Source of the DNA: RGIG5681 sp034180345 | GTDB lineage: Bacteria; Bacillota_I; Bacilli_A; Erysipelotrichales; Erysipelotrichaceae | DNA: 64,000 nt | Reading direction: 5' to 3' | Assembly: GCA_034180345.1 (NCBI GenBank) | Contig: JAXFOQ010000021.1 | Location: forward strand, 7,303-71,302 | In this document: piece after piece, positions 35,419 to 44,326 of the stretch | How the letters are laid out: each line of letters opens with the position of its first letter | Numbering within the stretch: the first letter of the stretch is position 1 | Notes under the pieces: model-generated | Told to the model about the DNA's origin: nothing | The model's database searches: none | Seen by the model: only the letters and a program-made list of their open reading frames with translations | Translations under genes and position numbers: made by a program

Positions 35419-36165
35419 ATGATTACATTAAAATCTGAAAGAGAAATTAAATTATTAAGAGAAGCTAACCGAGTTGTGGCACTAGTTCATCAGACGATGG
35501 CCAGTGCCATCAAACCCGGTGTTAGCTTGATTACCCTTGATCGAATTGCTGAAAAAGTAATTCGCGATAATGGTTGTACACCATCGTGCAAGGGTTATGG
35601 AGGATTTCCAAATTCAATATGTGCTTCAGTTAATGATGCTTTAGTACACGGCATCCCAAATCACTATAAATTAAAAAATGGCGATATTGTTACTATTGAT
35701 GTCTGTGCTTGTTATCGAGGATATCATGGTGATGGTGCCTATACATATAAGGTTGGTGATGTTAGTGCTGAGGCTGAACAATTATTGAAGGTTACGGAAG
35801 AAGCATTATATATTGGTTTATCGCAAGTGAAACCAGGTAATCGTGTTGGTGATATTTCAAACGCCATTCAAACTTATGTTGAATCATTTGGATATTCACT
35901 ACCTGAAGAATATACAGGTCATGGTGTTGGTACCAGCATTCACGAAGATCCTAATATTCCAAATGTCGGTATTGCCCACACAGGACCATTACTTAAAAAG
36001 GGTATGGTTATGGCAGTAGAACCAATGGTATTTGCAGGGAAGAAAGATTGTGTTACCATGAGTGATGGTTGGACAGTCAAAAGTAGGGATCATAGCTTAG
36101 GTGCTCATTTTGAACACACTATCGTTATTACTGACGATGGTTATGAAATCCTTACAAAATTATAG
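35419..36165 (+). CDS. map: methionine aminopeptidase, type I
   Basis: A 248-residue metalloprotease that removes the initiator methionine. Metal ligands are visible in DVCACYRGYHGDGA, the TGHGVGTSIHEDP histidine motif, MVMAVEPM and FEHTIVIT. Two bases separate it from adk. Confidence 0.96.
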   Translation: MITLKSEREIKLLREANRVVALVHQTMASAIKPGVSLITLDRIAEKVIRDNGCTPSCKGYGGFPNSICASVNDALVHGIPNHYKLKNGDIVTIDVCACYRGYHGDGAYTYKVGDVSAEAEQLLKVTEEALYIGLSQVKPGNRVGDISNAIQTYVESFGYSLPEEYTGHGVGTSIHEDPNIPNVGIAHTGPLLKKGMVMAVEPMVFAGKKDCVTMSDGWTVKSRDHSLGAHFEHTIVITDDGYEILTKL

Positions 36166-36174
36166 GAGGAGAAT

Positions 36175-36393
36175 TTGGGAAAACAAGATGTTATAGAAAT
36201 TGATGGCGTTATTGAAGATACCCTTCCTAACGCGCAATTCAAGGTGAAATTGGCCAATGGTCACGAAATCTTAGCTCACGTTTCTGGTAAAATCCGCATG
36301 CATCGTATTCGCATTTTACCAGGTGATCGAGTGACGGTCGAAATTTCGCCTTACGATTTAACACGTGGGCGTATAACATATAGACACAAATAA
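36175..36393 (+). CDS. infA: translation initiation factor IF-1 (TTG start)
   Basis: A 72-residue OB-fold factor: KQDVIEIDGVIEDTLPNAQFKVKLANGHEILAHVSGKIR and the typical DRVTVEISPYDL. The start codon is TTG behind a strong AGGAGGAG; no ATG or GTG in frame would preserve the conserved N-terminus. IF-1 genes often use ATG, so the weak start may tune its level. Confidence 0.95.
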   Translation: MGKQDVIEIDGVIEDTLPNAQFKVKLANGHEILAHVSGKIRMHRIRILPGDRVTVEISPYDLTRGRITYRHK

Positions 36394-36413
36394 GTGTTGA
36401 TAGGAGAATAACG

Positions 36414-36527
36414 ATGAAAGTAAGACCATCAGTAAAACCAATCTGTGATAAGTGTCGCATTATCAAACGCAAGGGTCGTGTAATGGTTATTTGTGAAAAC
36501 CCTAAGCACAAACAAAGACAAGGTTAA
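36414..36527 (+). CDS. rpmJ: 50S ribosomal protein L36
   Basis: A 37-residue zinc-ribbon protein (KVRPSVKPICDKCRIIKRKG ending NPKHKQRQG) with the Cys/Cys/Cys/His ligands. Too short to stand out among frames but unmistakable. AGGAG RBS; between infA and rpsM as usual. Confidence 0.96.
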   Translation: MKVRPSVKPICDKCRIIKRKGRVMVICENPKHKQRQG

Positions 36528-36545
36528 TAGGAGGAACGAATAAAT

Positions 36546-36911
36546 ATGGCTCGTATAGCTGGTATAGATATTCCTCGTGATAAACGAGTAGTAGTATCAC
36601 TAACATATATTTATGGAGTTGGTTTACCAACAGCTCAAAAAGTACTAAAAGATTGTGGTATAAGCGAGGATGTTCGTGTTAAAGATTTAACAGAAGAACA
36701 AGTTAATGCTATTCGTAAAGCACTTGACAGCAAGAAGCTTGAAGGTGATTTAAGAAGAGAAACACAACTTAATATCAAGCGTTTGATGGAAATCGCATGT
36801 TATCGCGGAATCAGACATAGAAAAGGTTTACCACTTCGTGGACAAAGAACTAAAACAAATGCGCGTACACGCAAAGGACCGCGTCGTACAGTGGCTAATA
36901 AGAAGAAATAA
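36546..36911 (+). CDS. rpsM: 30S ribosomal protein S13
   Basis: 121 residues: ARIAGIDIPRDKRVVVSLTYIYGVG and the basic RHRKGLPLRGQRTKTNARTRKGPRR tail. Contacts P-site tRNA at the subunit interface. Confidence 0.98.
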   Translation: MARIAGIDIPRDKRVVVSLTYIYGVGLPTAQKVLKDCGISEDVRVKDLTEEQVNAIRKALDSKKLEGDLRRETQLNIKRLMEIACYRGIRHRKGLPLRGQRTKTNARTRKGPRRTVANKKK

Positions 36912-36933
36912 GGAACGATAGGAGGAAATAACA

Positions 36934-37323
36934 ATGGCTAAAGCAAAAATTGCGCGTAAGAAGCGTGTAAAAAAGAATATTGCTAAGGGATTAGCACATA
37001 TTCATTCAACATTTAATAACACTATCGTTACAATTACTGACGAATCAGGAAATGCAATCGCATGGTCTAGTGCTGGTGCATTAGGCTATAAAGGTTCAAG
37101 AAAATCTACACCTTATGCAGCTCAAATGGTTGGTGAAGCAGCGGGTAAGGCAGCATTTGATAGCGGTATGAAGTCAGTTGAGGTAAGTGTTAAAGGACCA
37201 GGACCTGGTCGTGAAGCAGCAGTGCGTGCTTTAACAACTGCTGGTTTAGCAATTTCGGCAATTAATGATGTAACACCAATTCCACACAATGGTTGCCGTC
37301 CACCAAAACGACCTAGAGGTTAA
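36934..37323 (+). CDS. rpsK: 30S ribosomal protein S11
   Basis: 129 residues: AHIHSTFNNTIVTITDESGNAIAWSSAG, VSVKGPGPGREAAVRAL and PHNGCRPPKRPR. Directly upstream of rpoA; rpsD, often next, is not in this operon, as in other Firmicutes. Confidence 0.98.
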   Translation: MAKAKIARKKRVKKNIAKGLAHIHSTFNNTIVTITDESGNAIAWSSAGALGYKGSRKSTPYAAQMVGEAAGKAAFDSGMKSVEVSVKGPGPGREAAVRALTTAGLAISAINDVTPIPHNGCRPPKRPRG

Positions 37324-37333
37324 GGAGGAACTT

Positions 37334-38296
37334 ATGCAAAAATTTGAACGTGCAAAATTTGAAATCAAGAATTATAGTGAAACTGAGAATTTTGGCAAGT
37401 TCGTGATCGAACCGCTCGAAAGAGGATTCGGAACTACTATTGGTAATGCATTGAGAAGAGTTATGCTTAGTTCATTACCTGGAGGTGCTGTTTATTCGAT
37501 CAAAATTGATAACATTTATCATGAATTTACTTCAATTCCAGGAGTAAAAGAAGATGTTACAATGATTATTCTTAATGTAAAAGGTTTGATTTTGGATATT
37601 AATCCAAGCGATGATAATGTTTATACTTTAAGAATTAATAAACAAGGTCCATGTGTAATTACTGGAGCTGATATTGAATGCGGATCAGAGGTTAAAATTT
37701 TAAATCCTGATCATGTCATTTGTAATTTAGCTGAAGGTGCTAAGTTCGAGTGTGAAATGAAAGCTAAGATTGGTAGAGGCTATGTTTCTAGTGATGAAAA
37801 TAAGTACATTTACCAAACTTCTGCACAAGGCATTGGAACTATTTATACTGATGCTATTTATACCCCAGTAACAAAATGTAACTTTTACAGTGAACCAACA
37901 CGCGTTGGTGAGAGTACTAAATATGATAAATTAACTATTGAGGTAACAACCGATGGTTCAATTACTCCTCAAGAATCTATTGCTCTTGCAAGTAAAATCT
38001 TGATGAATCACCTTGAATTATTAACCGAGGTTGATGCAATTGGCTTGGATAATGAATCAATTATCAAAGATAGTACCAGCGAAACCAACAACAATAAAAC
38101 CAATATGATGATTGAAGATTTAGATCTTAGCGTTCGTAGTTACAATTGCTTAAAACGCGCAGGCATCGCTACTGTTGAAGAATTAATTCAAAAGAGTGAA
38201 GATGAAATGGGAAAAGTTCGCAATCTTGGTAAAAAATCATTAAAAGAAATTAGGGACAAAATCTACGAAATTGGATTGAGTTTCAAAAAGGATTAG
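37334..38296 (+). CDS. rpoA: RNA polymerase subunit alpha
   Basis: 320 residues. The N-terminal dimerisation domain (FVIEPLERGFGTTIGNALRRVMLSSLPG) and C-terminal DNA-binding domain (DLDLSVRSYNCLKRAGIATVEELI) are both complete, joined by an Asn/Thr/Ser-rich linker. ATG at 37334 follows AAGGAGG; an upstream in-frame extension overlaps rpsK and is not used. Confidence 0.98.
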   Translation: MQKFERAKFEIKNYSETENFGKFVIEPLERGFGTTIGNALRRVMLSSLPGGAVYSIKIDNIYHEFTSIPGVKEDVTMIILNVKGLILDINPSDDNVYTLRINKQGPCVITGADIECGSEVKILNPDHVICNLAEGAKFECEMKAKIGRGYVSSDENKYIYQTSAQGIGTIYTDAIYTPVTKCNFYSEPTRVGESTKYDKLTIEVTTDGSITPQESIALASKILMNHLELLTEVDAIGLDNESIIKDSTSETNNNKTNMMIEDLDLSVRSYNCLKRAGIATVEELIQKSEDEMGKVRNLGKKSLKEIRDKIYEIGLSFKKD

Positions 38297-38310
38297 GAGG
38301 TAAGTAGGCT

Positions 38311-38649
38311 ATGAATAATCGTAAACTTGGACGCACAGCAGATCACCGTAAAGCTTTACTAAGAAATTTAGCTACTGATTTAATTTTAAGAGGAAAATTA
38401 GAAACTACAGAAATGAAGGCTATGGAATTAAGATCTGTAGTTGATGAATTAATTACATTAGGAAAACAAAATGATTTAGCTGCAAGACGCAGGGTAGCTG
38501 CTTATGTCTTTAGTAAGGAAGCTGTTAAGAAATTATTTGATGAAGTTGCACCTAAATATACAGAACGCCAAGGTGGATATACTCGTGTTACTAAAACAGG
38601 ATACCGTCGCGGTGATAATGCCCCTCTAGCAACCATTGAATTAGTATAG
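38311..38649 (+). CDS. rplQ: 50S ribosomal protein L17
   Basis: 112 residues: NNRKLGRTADHRKALLRNLATDLI and the family C-terminus RRGDNAPLATIELV. Last gene of the S10-spc-alpha cluster, followed by a strong terminator. Confidence 0.98.
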   Translation: MNNRKLGRTADHRKALLRNLATDLILRGKLETTEMKAMELRSVVDELITLGKQNDLAARRRVAAYVFSKEAVKKLFDEVAPKYTERQGGYTRVTKTGYRRGDNAPLATIELV

Positions 38650-38656
38650 TAATCTG

Positions 38657-38685
38657 AAGATAGTCTGAACAGACTATCTTTTTTT
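38657..38685 (+). terminator. terminator after rplQ
   Basis: AAGATAGTCTG/CAGACTATCTT with a two-base centre (three or four when folded) and a seven-T tail. Ends the ribosomal cluster. Confidence 0.9.
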
Positions 38686-38697
38686 ATGAGCTTTTAC

Positions 38698-38745
38698 TAT
38701 AATTTAGGTTGGAAATATCCAAAGGAGGATTAGTATTTTATACTA
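38698..38745 (+). promoter_or_regulatory. -10 box and SD-bridging hairpin before the DUF554 gene
   Basis: TATAAT at 38698-38703 predicts a start near 38710. The Shine-Dalgarno AAAGGAGG (38721-38728) is 25 bases from ATG, too far to work directly. A perfect hairpin TAGTAT-TTT-ATACTA (38731-38745) lies between them; folding it would reduce the effective spacing to about 10. Confidence 0.55.
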
Positions 38746-38753
38746 AACATATT

Positions 38754-39458
38754 ATGATTGGATTAGGAACATTAATAAATATCAGTGCAATAATTATCGG
38801 TGGAATAGTTGGGCTTGTTTTTGGTAGGGGTCTGAACTCTAAAATTCAAGAATCAATCACCAAGGCTATTGGAGTTAGTATATTATTTATCGGTATTAAT
38901 GGTTTTATTAAGAAAATTGGTAATATTAACGGTAATGTTGATATGATGATTATCGTATGTTTTATTATCGGAACAATGCTTGGTGAATTTTTTGATTTTG
39001 ATTCGCGTATTACCGAAATTGGCGCATGGTTAAAAATTAAAACTAAAAGCACAGGTGATCCACGATTTATTGAAGGTTTTTTAATTACCTCACTTACTGT
39101 TAGTATTGGGGCGATGGCAATTGTTGGTGCGATTGAAGATGGTATCTATGGTAATCATACTATTTTAATTGCGAAGTCAGTTCTTGATTTTGCGATTGTT
39201 TTAATTATGACTACTACCTATGGCAAAGGTTGCATCTTTTCGACGATACCTGTATTTGTTTTTCAAGGAGGAATAACCTTGCTGGCGATGTTTGTGCAAC
39301 CGTTCTTATCGCTTCCAGCGATGAATGATCTATCTATTGTGGGTTCAATTCTTATTTTTGCGGTTGGCATTAATATGGTTTGGAATATGAAGATTAAAGT
39401 TGCGAATATGTTGCCGACAATTATTATTGCGATTATTTGGGGAAATATTTTTTTCTAA
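38754..39458 (+). CDS. DUF554 family membrane protein
   Basis: About 234 residues, polytopic with roughly six to seven membrane spans. The start MIGLGTLINISAIIIGGIVGLVFG is the DUF554 (YdfK/YqgA-like) N-terminus, which fixes ATG at 38754 rather than an upstream frame extension; LEGFLITSLTVSIGAMAIVGAIEDG in the middle also fits. The transport or other role of this family is unknown. See the hairpin that brings its Shine-Dalgarno near the start. It is followed after 14 bases by an M20 amidohydrolase. Confidence 0.85.
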   Translation: MIGLGTLINISAIIIGGIVGLVFGRGLNSKIQESITKAIGVSILFIGINGFIKKIGNINGNVDMMIIVCFIIGTMLGEFFDFDSRITEIGAWLKIKTKSTGDPRFIEGFLITSLTVSIGAMAIVGAIEDGIYGNHTILIAKSVLDFAIVLIMTTTYGKGCIFSTIPVFVFQGGITLLAMFVQPFLSLPAMNDLSIVGSILIFAVGINMVWNMKIKVANMLPTIIIAIIWGNIFF

Positions 39459-39472
39459 TTGATAGAGGTTAA

Positions 39473-40576
39473 ATGATGAATATTAATAAAATTATTGAAT
39501 TGCGAAAATTATTACATCAATATCCAGAAATTGCGAATAATGAAGTTAAAACACAACAAATTATTAGAAACTTTTTGACTGAAAATACCAATGTCAAAGT
39601 AATAAATGAAGATGGTTGGCTATATGCAAAAATGGAAGGGCTAAACCCAAAGAAAACAATTGTTTTTAGAGCAGACCACGATGCGATTGTTAATTCTAAA
39701 AATCAATTATTTCATGGCTGTGGCCATGATGGACATACAGCAATATTATGCGGTACTATTATGCAGTTAGAAGAAGATAGACCTGATGATAATATAATAT
39801 TTTTATTTCAACCAGCCGAAGAAAATGCCGATGGGGCAAAGAAGTGTACTAAGTTGTTTCAAGATTATCATATTGATGAAATCTATGGTTTACATAATAT
39901 GCCTAATTTTGAAAAAGGAATTGTATACTATCGCAAAGGTTGTATCCAATGTGCTTCTGTGGGCATGCGTATCAGCATTGACGGCATTCAAAGTCATGCT
40001 TCAGAACCTGAAAAAGGACTTAATCCTGCCTATGCAATTGCTGAAGTGATTGAGCGTTTAAAACCTTTATCGGCTTTTAATGGCTTTAATAAGGCGATAT
40101 TTGAAGATTTAATTTTTGAATCCTTGGTATTGGTTACGGTTGTTAATGTTGAGATTGGCAAACGAAATTTTGGTATCTCGCCAGGAAGTGGAGAAATTTC
40201 TTTAACATTAAGAACAATGAATGATCAGGATATGAAGATGATTAAAACAAAAATAATGGCGATGCTGAATAAATTTAAGGAAGTCGGTTATAGTTATAAA
40301 ATTGATCTTTATGATGAATTTCCAGAAAATAACAACAACCCTATTCTTTGTGATCAAACATTAAAAATATTGGATAAGTATCATATAGAGTATCGAGAAA
40401 TGTTTGAACCTTTTAGAGCCAGTGAAGATTTTGGTTATTATCGTCGTTTTTGTCCATCGCTATTTTTAATGCTGGGAATGGGTACTTGCCCTAGTCTGCA
40501 TCATGATGATTATCAATTTGATGATGATATTATTAAAGCGGGTATAAAACTATTCAGTAGTATTGCTAAAGGATAA
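39473..40576 (+). CDS. M20 family amidohydrolase
   Basis: A 367-residue metallo-amidohydrolase of the N-acyl-amino-acid/indole-acetyl-amino-acid hydrolase group. Metal-site motifs are visible: RADHDAI, HGCGHDGHTA, FQPAEENADGAK and GLHNMP, with a dimerisation domain in the centre. It removes acyl groups from amino acids or short peptides in the cytoplasm; the substrate is not evident. GAGG is the RBS. Probably co-transcribed with the DUF554 gene and ended by a palindromic terminator. Confidence 0.88.
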   Translation: MMNINKIIELRKLLHQYPEIANNEVKTQQIIRNFLTENTNVKVINEDGWLYAKMEGLNPKKTIVFRADHDAIVNSKNQLFHGCGHDGHTAILCGTIMQLEEDRPDDNIIFLFQPAEENADGAKKCTKLFQDYHIDEIYGLHNMPNFEKGIVYYRKGCIQCASVGMRISIDGIQSHASEPEKGLNPAYAIAEVIERLKPLSAFNGFNKAIFEDLIFESLVLVTVVNVEIGKRNFGISPGSGEISLTLRTMNDQDMKMIKTKIMAMLNKFKEVGYSYKIDLYDEFPENNNNPILCDQTLKILDKYHIEYREMFEPFRASEDFGYYRRFCPSLFLMLGMGTCPSLHHDDYQFDDDIIKAGIKLFSSIAKG

Positions 40577-40580
40577 TTAA

Positions 40581-40602
40581 AAGGACTCAATATTGAGTCC
40601 TT
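40581..40602. terminator. bidirectional terminator, M20 gene against bceB
   Basis: AAGGACTCAA-TA-TTGAGTCCTT is a perfect palindrome between convergent genes, touching the bceB stop codon. Confidence 0.75.
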
Positions 40603-42590
40603 TATTCATTTACAATTTGGTAATAAATTTTTGAAGTCAGGAAATAAATGATAATATATGCAATCGCAAAGCAACCTACAATTAAGATTAATTGTTGGAA
40701 ATAATATAACCAATCATTAATTCCAAATAAGAATAATAATTGCGATACAATTTTAGAGGCGACAAGCGAATGAATTAAGGCAATTACCAGTGGAGCAAAG
40801 AAGATCCAGATAACTTGATTTTTAGTGGTCTTTTTAATTAATTCTTCTGGAAGACCTACCTGTTTCATTATTTGATAACTATGGCGGTCTTCATAGGCTT
40901 CAGAAATTTGTTTATAATAGGTAATGATGATGGTTCCTGATAATAAAATAATACCAATTAATATGCCTAGAAAGATAAAGCCACCATTTAATTCATAGTA
41001 GTTTTTAACGAATTTGTTGTGATTATCATAATCCACAATATAATCAAGTTGATGTTCATCAATGAATTTATCAAAGTTTGATGAGTATTCTTTAGCGTTA
41101 AAGTTTTCAATGTTGTAACTGGCACTAATGCCGACATTTATAGTTTCTTTATTTGTTTTATAATGGATAAATTCAAAATATTTTGTAAATTCAATAAATT
41201 TTTCTCGGTCTTTAACAATCATAGTAAATGATTCAACTGCGACATTTTTTGGAATATCAAATTTTAAAGGCTTCACTTTATATACTTGATTATTTATTTT
41301 TACCGTAGTTAAATTTTTGAATTTATTACTATTAGAAGTTAAAAATATTTCATCATCATTAAGTGATAGTGATTTATCATTGGTATATGCCAGATAATCA
41401 TCAAGATAAAAGAGATCTAAAAATTTAGGGGCCGAGATATTATTGGCGGCAGAAAAACTATTCTTTTCAAAGATTACAGGTACAAAATTATGTTCTTTAA
41501 TAATTAAGTCTTTAATTTTATTCTTGCTGACAGCATTGATATTTTTATAGAGTTCATTTTTAATTTTTAAGATTTCATCAGATGATTTGATTTCATTAGA
41601 ATTAGTTTCGTATTCTATTATTACATCTTTACTTTTATCTTCCACAACAATTTTTTCGATGTTGCTATAAATGGACATGGCAGTAGATAATGAAATAATA
41701 ATTGAGGTTGCTAGAAGCGAGATGCTTGCTAGTCCAACGGCATTGGCCTTCATTCGATAAAGCATACCTGATACCGAAAGGAAGGAATGGGCACGATAAT
41801 AGTAGCGATGATTATTTTTAAGTTTTTTAAGTATGAAGATACTCAAAGAAATAAAACATAGATAAGTTCCAACAATCACCAATAATACCGCAATAAAGAA
41901 ATTGGCGATGCTGTTAAGTGTTCCTTCAATGCTGATGGCGATATAATAACCCGCAGCCAAGGTGATAATACCGATAATTCCAATAATAATATTTGATTTG
42001 GGTTCACCCTCGGCTTTTTTCTGTTTGCTTAGTAACTCAATTACATTATTACGGTAGATACTGACGGTGTTATTAAGATTAATAATTACATAGCCTAAAG
42101 TAATAATCATTATTGTTAAGATTATCGCTATAATGCTTATTGGATAATCATCCATACCCGCTACCTTATCATTCATCAAACGATTCAAGGCAATAAACGA
42201 TAATTTTCCAAATAATTGACCACCCACAATAGAAAGTATGATGGTAATCACATAGTTGATTAAGTGTTCAAAGAAAATAATTAGGCTTATATGTTTTGAC
42301 TCTAAGCCCATTATTTTATAAAGGGCAAATTCTTTATTTCGTCTTTTAATTAAAAAGCGATTAGCATAAATGATGAAGATTAAATTAAAAATTCCGATAA
42401 ATATCACTCCAAATTGAATGATGGAAGGGAATATTTGATGTCTATTTAATACATAATTATTACTTAATAGTGAAGTCATAATATAAAAGGTAATATTCAT
42501 TATTGAAGTAGAAATAATGAAGGGAATTACCAGATTTTTATTTTTGATAAAGTTATTTCTTGCGAAGTTAATGATAATTTTAAATTTCAT
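40602..42590 (-). CDS. bceB: BceB-type ABC permease
   Basis: A 662-residue FtsX-like permease with ten predicted spans and a large extracellular domain between spans seven and eight (about residues 315-520), the layout of Bce-type flux sensors and antimicrobial-peptide detoxification pumps. The first half contains KRRNKEFALYKIMGLESKHISLII typical of the family. It overlaps bceA by 11 bases and lies in an operon order R-S-A-B. It likely protects lipid II-cycle intermediates and signals to BceS through direct contact; the inducing peptide is unknown. Confidence 0.88.
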   Translation of the reverse strand: MKFKIIINFARNNFIKNKNLVIPFIISTSIMNITFYIMTSLLSNNYVLNRHQIFPSIIQFGVIFIGIFNLIFIIYANRFLIKRRNKEFALYKIMGLESKHISLIIFFEHLINYVITIILSIVGGQLFGKLSFIALNRLMNDKVAGMDDYPISIIAIILTIMIITLGYVIINLNNTVSIYRNNVIELLSKQKKAEGEPKSNIIIGIIGIITLAAGYYIAISIEGTLNSIANFFIAVLLVIVGTYLCFISLSIFILKKLKNNHRYYYRAHSFLSVSGMLYRMKANAVGLASISLLATSIIISLSTAMSIYSNIEKIVVEDKSKDVIIEYETNSNEIKSSDEILKIKNELYKNINAVSKNKIKDLIIKEHNFVPVIFEKNSFSAANNISAPKFLDLFYLDDYLAYTNDKSLSLNDDEIFLTSNSNKFKNLTTVKINNQVYKVKPLKFDIPKNVAVESFTMIVKDREKFIEFTKYFEFIHYKTNKETINVGISASYNIENFNAKEYSSNFDKFIDEHQLDYIVDYDNHNKFVKNYYELNGGFIFLGILIGIILLSGTIIITYYKQISEAYEDRHSYQIMKQVGLPEELIKKTTKNQVIWIFFAPLVIALIHSLVASKIVSQLLFLFGINDWLYYFQQLILIVGCFAIAYIIIYFLTSKIYYQIVNE

Positions 42591-43347
42591 TATTTTTAAC
42601 CTCTGGTGATAATAATGAGTTTACTTTGGCTATGCGTTCACTAAATTGATAGTTATCATCATCACCCTTGTATATTTCATGATAGATTAGTCCATCTTTA
42701 ATAAATAGTACCCTAGTAGCATAAGAGGCTGATTTTAGTGAGTGAGTAACCATCATAATAGTTTGACCACCAGCATTAATTTCTTCAAATAGTTTCATGG
42801 TATGTTCGCTTGATTTAGAATCAAGAGCACCTGTAGGCTCATCTGCCAGTATTAATGCAGGATTATTGATGAGGGCACGAGCAATGGCAATGCGTTGTTT
42901 TTGTCCACCTGATATTTCATAGGGATATTTATTTAAAATATTTTCAATTTTAAGTTTTGGCGCAATGATATTTAATCTTTTTTTCATTTCCTCATATTTA
43001 AAATTTGATAAAACTAGTGGTAGATAAATATTATCGACATTGTTGAAAGTATCGAGTAAATTAAAGTCTTGAAAGACAAAACCTAGTTTATTTCTTCTGA
43101 ATGACGCAATCTCGTTAGCTTTTAATTCCGATAAGTTATGACCTTCAATAAACACCTCACCATCACTGGGATTATCAAGGGTGGCAATAATATTTAATAG
43201 TGTCGTTTTACCCGAACCCGACTCACCCATAATGGCAATAAATTCACCCTTATTTACTTCAAGATTAATATCTGAAAGAGCTACGGTCTTGGCTTTATTG
43301 AAGCCACCGTATATTTTTTTTAAGTTTTTTACTGTTAGTATTGGCAT
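42580..43347 (-). CDS. bceA: BceA-type ABC ATPase
   Basis: 255 residues with Walker A GESGSGKTT, signature SGGQKQR and Walker B LILADEPTGALD. Partner of the overlapping bceB. The ATG is preceded by AAAGGAGG and by an inverted repeat that touches this RBS. Domain content and order are standard for the peptide-resistance class. Confidence 0.92.
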   Translation of the reverse strand: MPILTVKNLKKIYGGFNKAKTVALSDINLEVNKGEFIAIMGESGSGKTTLLNIIATLDNPSDGEVFIEGHNLSELKANEIASFRRNKLGFVFQDFNLLDTFNNVDNIYLPLVLSNFKYEEMKKRLNIIAPKLKIENILNKYPYEISGGQKQRIAIARALINNPALILADEPTGALDSKSSEHTMKLFEEINAGGQTIMMVTHSLKSASYATRVLFIKDGLIYHEIYKGDDDNYQFSERIAKVNSLLSPEVKNNEI

Positions 43348-43356
43348 ATAACCTCC

Positions 43357-43379
43357 TTTTGTAACTATATATTACAAAA
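43357..43379. promoter_or_regulatory. inverted repeat before bceA
   Basis: TTTTGTAA-N7-TTACAAAA is a perfect 8-base-arm repeat directly upstream of the bceA Shine-Dalgarno. It could be a response-regulator site or an mRNA hairpin next to the RBS; Bce-type operators generally sit farther upstream. Confidence 0.45.
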
Positions 43380-43421
43380 ATGATTATTTTCTAGCATTTA
43401 TTTAATCTAACAATAATCATT
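43379..43421 (-). terminator. weak terminator after bceS
   Basis: On the minus strand AATGATTATT pairs with AATAATCATT across a 23-base loop, followed by T-rich sequence. It may reduce read-through from bceRS into bceAB. Confidence 0.5.
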
Positions 43422-44326
43422 TATTTCTTACAATTATGTAAGATTGTATCGTTAGGAAAAATTAATTTAGCTGTACAACCTTTTCGAAATTCACTTTCAA
43501 TAATCACTTTAATATTTAATCGTTGACAGATGCTTTTAGTTAAATATAAGCCGATACCGCTGGATTTTGAATTTAAGCGACCGTTAAAACCTGAATAACC
43601 GCAATTAAATATCTTAGGTAAATCACTAGCCTTAATACCACAACCATTATCAATAATCAGTAATTGATTATCTTCCATTTTGATTGTGATTATGCCATTT
43701 TTCGTATATTTGGCAGCATTGGAAATCAATTGTTCTAATGCTATTGCTAGATACTTACTGTCGCTGATGATCTGGGTATTGATTTTTTCATAATTCAAAG
43801 TTATATGATTGTTGATAAAGACTACTGCATATTTTTTTAAGGTTTCGGCAATTAAATCATTAATATTAACGGTATCTAAATCAAGGTCATTATTATGGTC
43901 AATTAATTTTAAATAACTAAGGGCAGAGTTGGCATATTCTTCGATGTAGAATAGCTCTTGTTTAATTTTGAAAGGATCTAACTTTCGTCCTTCAATAAGT
44001 AATTTAGCAGCAGTTATCGGTGTCTTCATCTGATGTAACCAAATTAAAAAATATTCCTGAATCATCTTGTTGTGTTCGATCATCTGCTTTTTTAATTGTT
44101 TATTTTGATTGGTTAATGCTTGATTTTTTTCATTAAGTGATAATTTTTGTTTATAACCGAAATATTTGATAACTAGATAACAGAACAAGATGAAAACAAT
44201 GATATTCATCAACATCAAATAGATATTAAGATTAATTTCAAATAAGATAAAACCGATTAAAAACACCAATAAATTAATTATCGTTAAGATAATAATATTT
44301 AACTGTTCGACTAAGAAATTATTCAT
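43421..44326 (-). CDS. bceS: BceS-like intramembrane-sensing histidine kinase
   Basis: A 301-residue kinase with two close membrane helices (about 8-32 and 36-57) and almost no extracellular loop, so it cannot sense ligand itself and should rely on BceAB. The phosphoacceptor segment is LIWLHQMKTPITAAKLLI; the ATPase boxes include NAAKYT, DNGCGI and SSGIGLYLT. It overlaps bceR by 8 bases. Confidence 0.9.
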   Translation of the reverse strand: MNNFLVEQLNIIILTIINLLVFLIGFILFEINLNIYLMLMNIIVFILFCYLVIKYFGYKQKLSLNEKNQALTNQNKQLKKQMIEHNKMIQEYFLIWLHQMKTPITAAKLLIEGRKLDPFKIKQELFYIEEYANSALSYLKLIDHNNDLDLDTVNINDLIAETLKKYAVVFINNHITLNYEKINTQIISDSKYLAIALEQLISNAAKYTKNGIITIKMEDNQLLIIDNGCGIKASDLPKIFNCGYSGFNGRLNSKSSGIGLYLTKSICQRLNIKVIIESEFRKGCTAKLIFPNDTILHNCKK

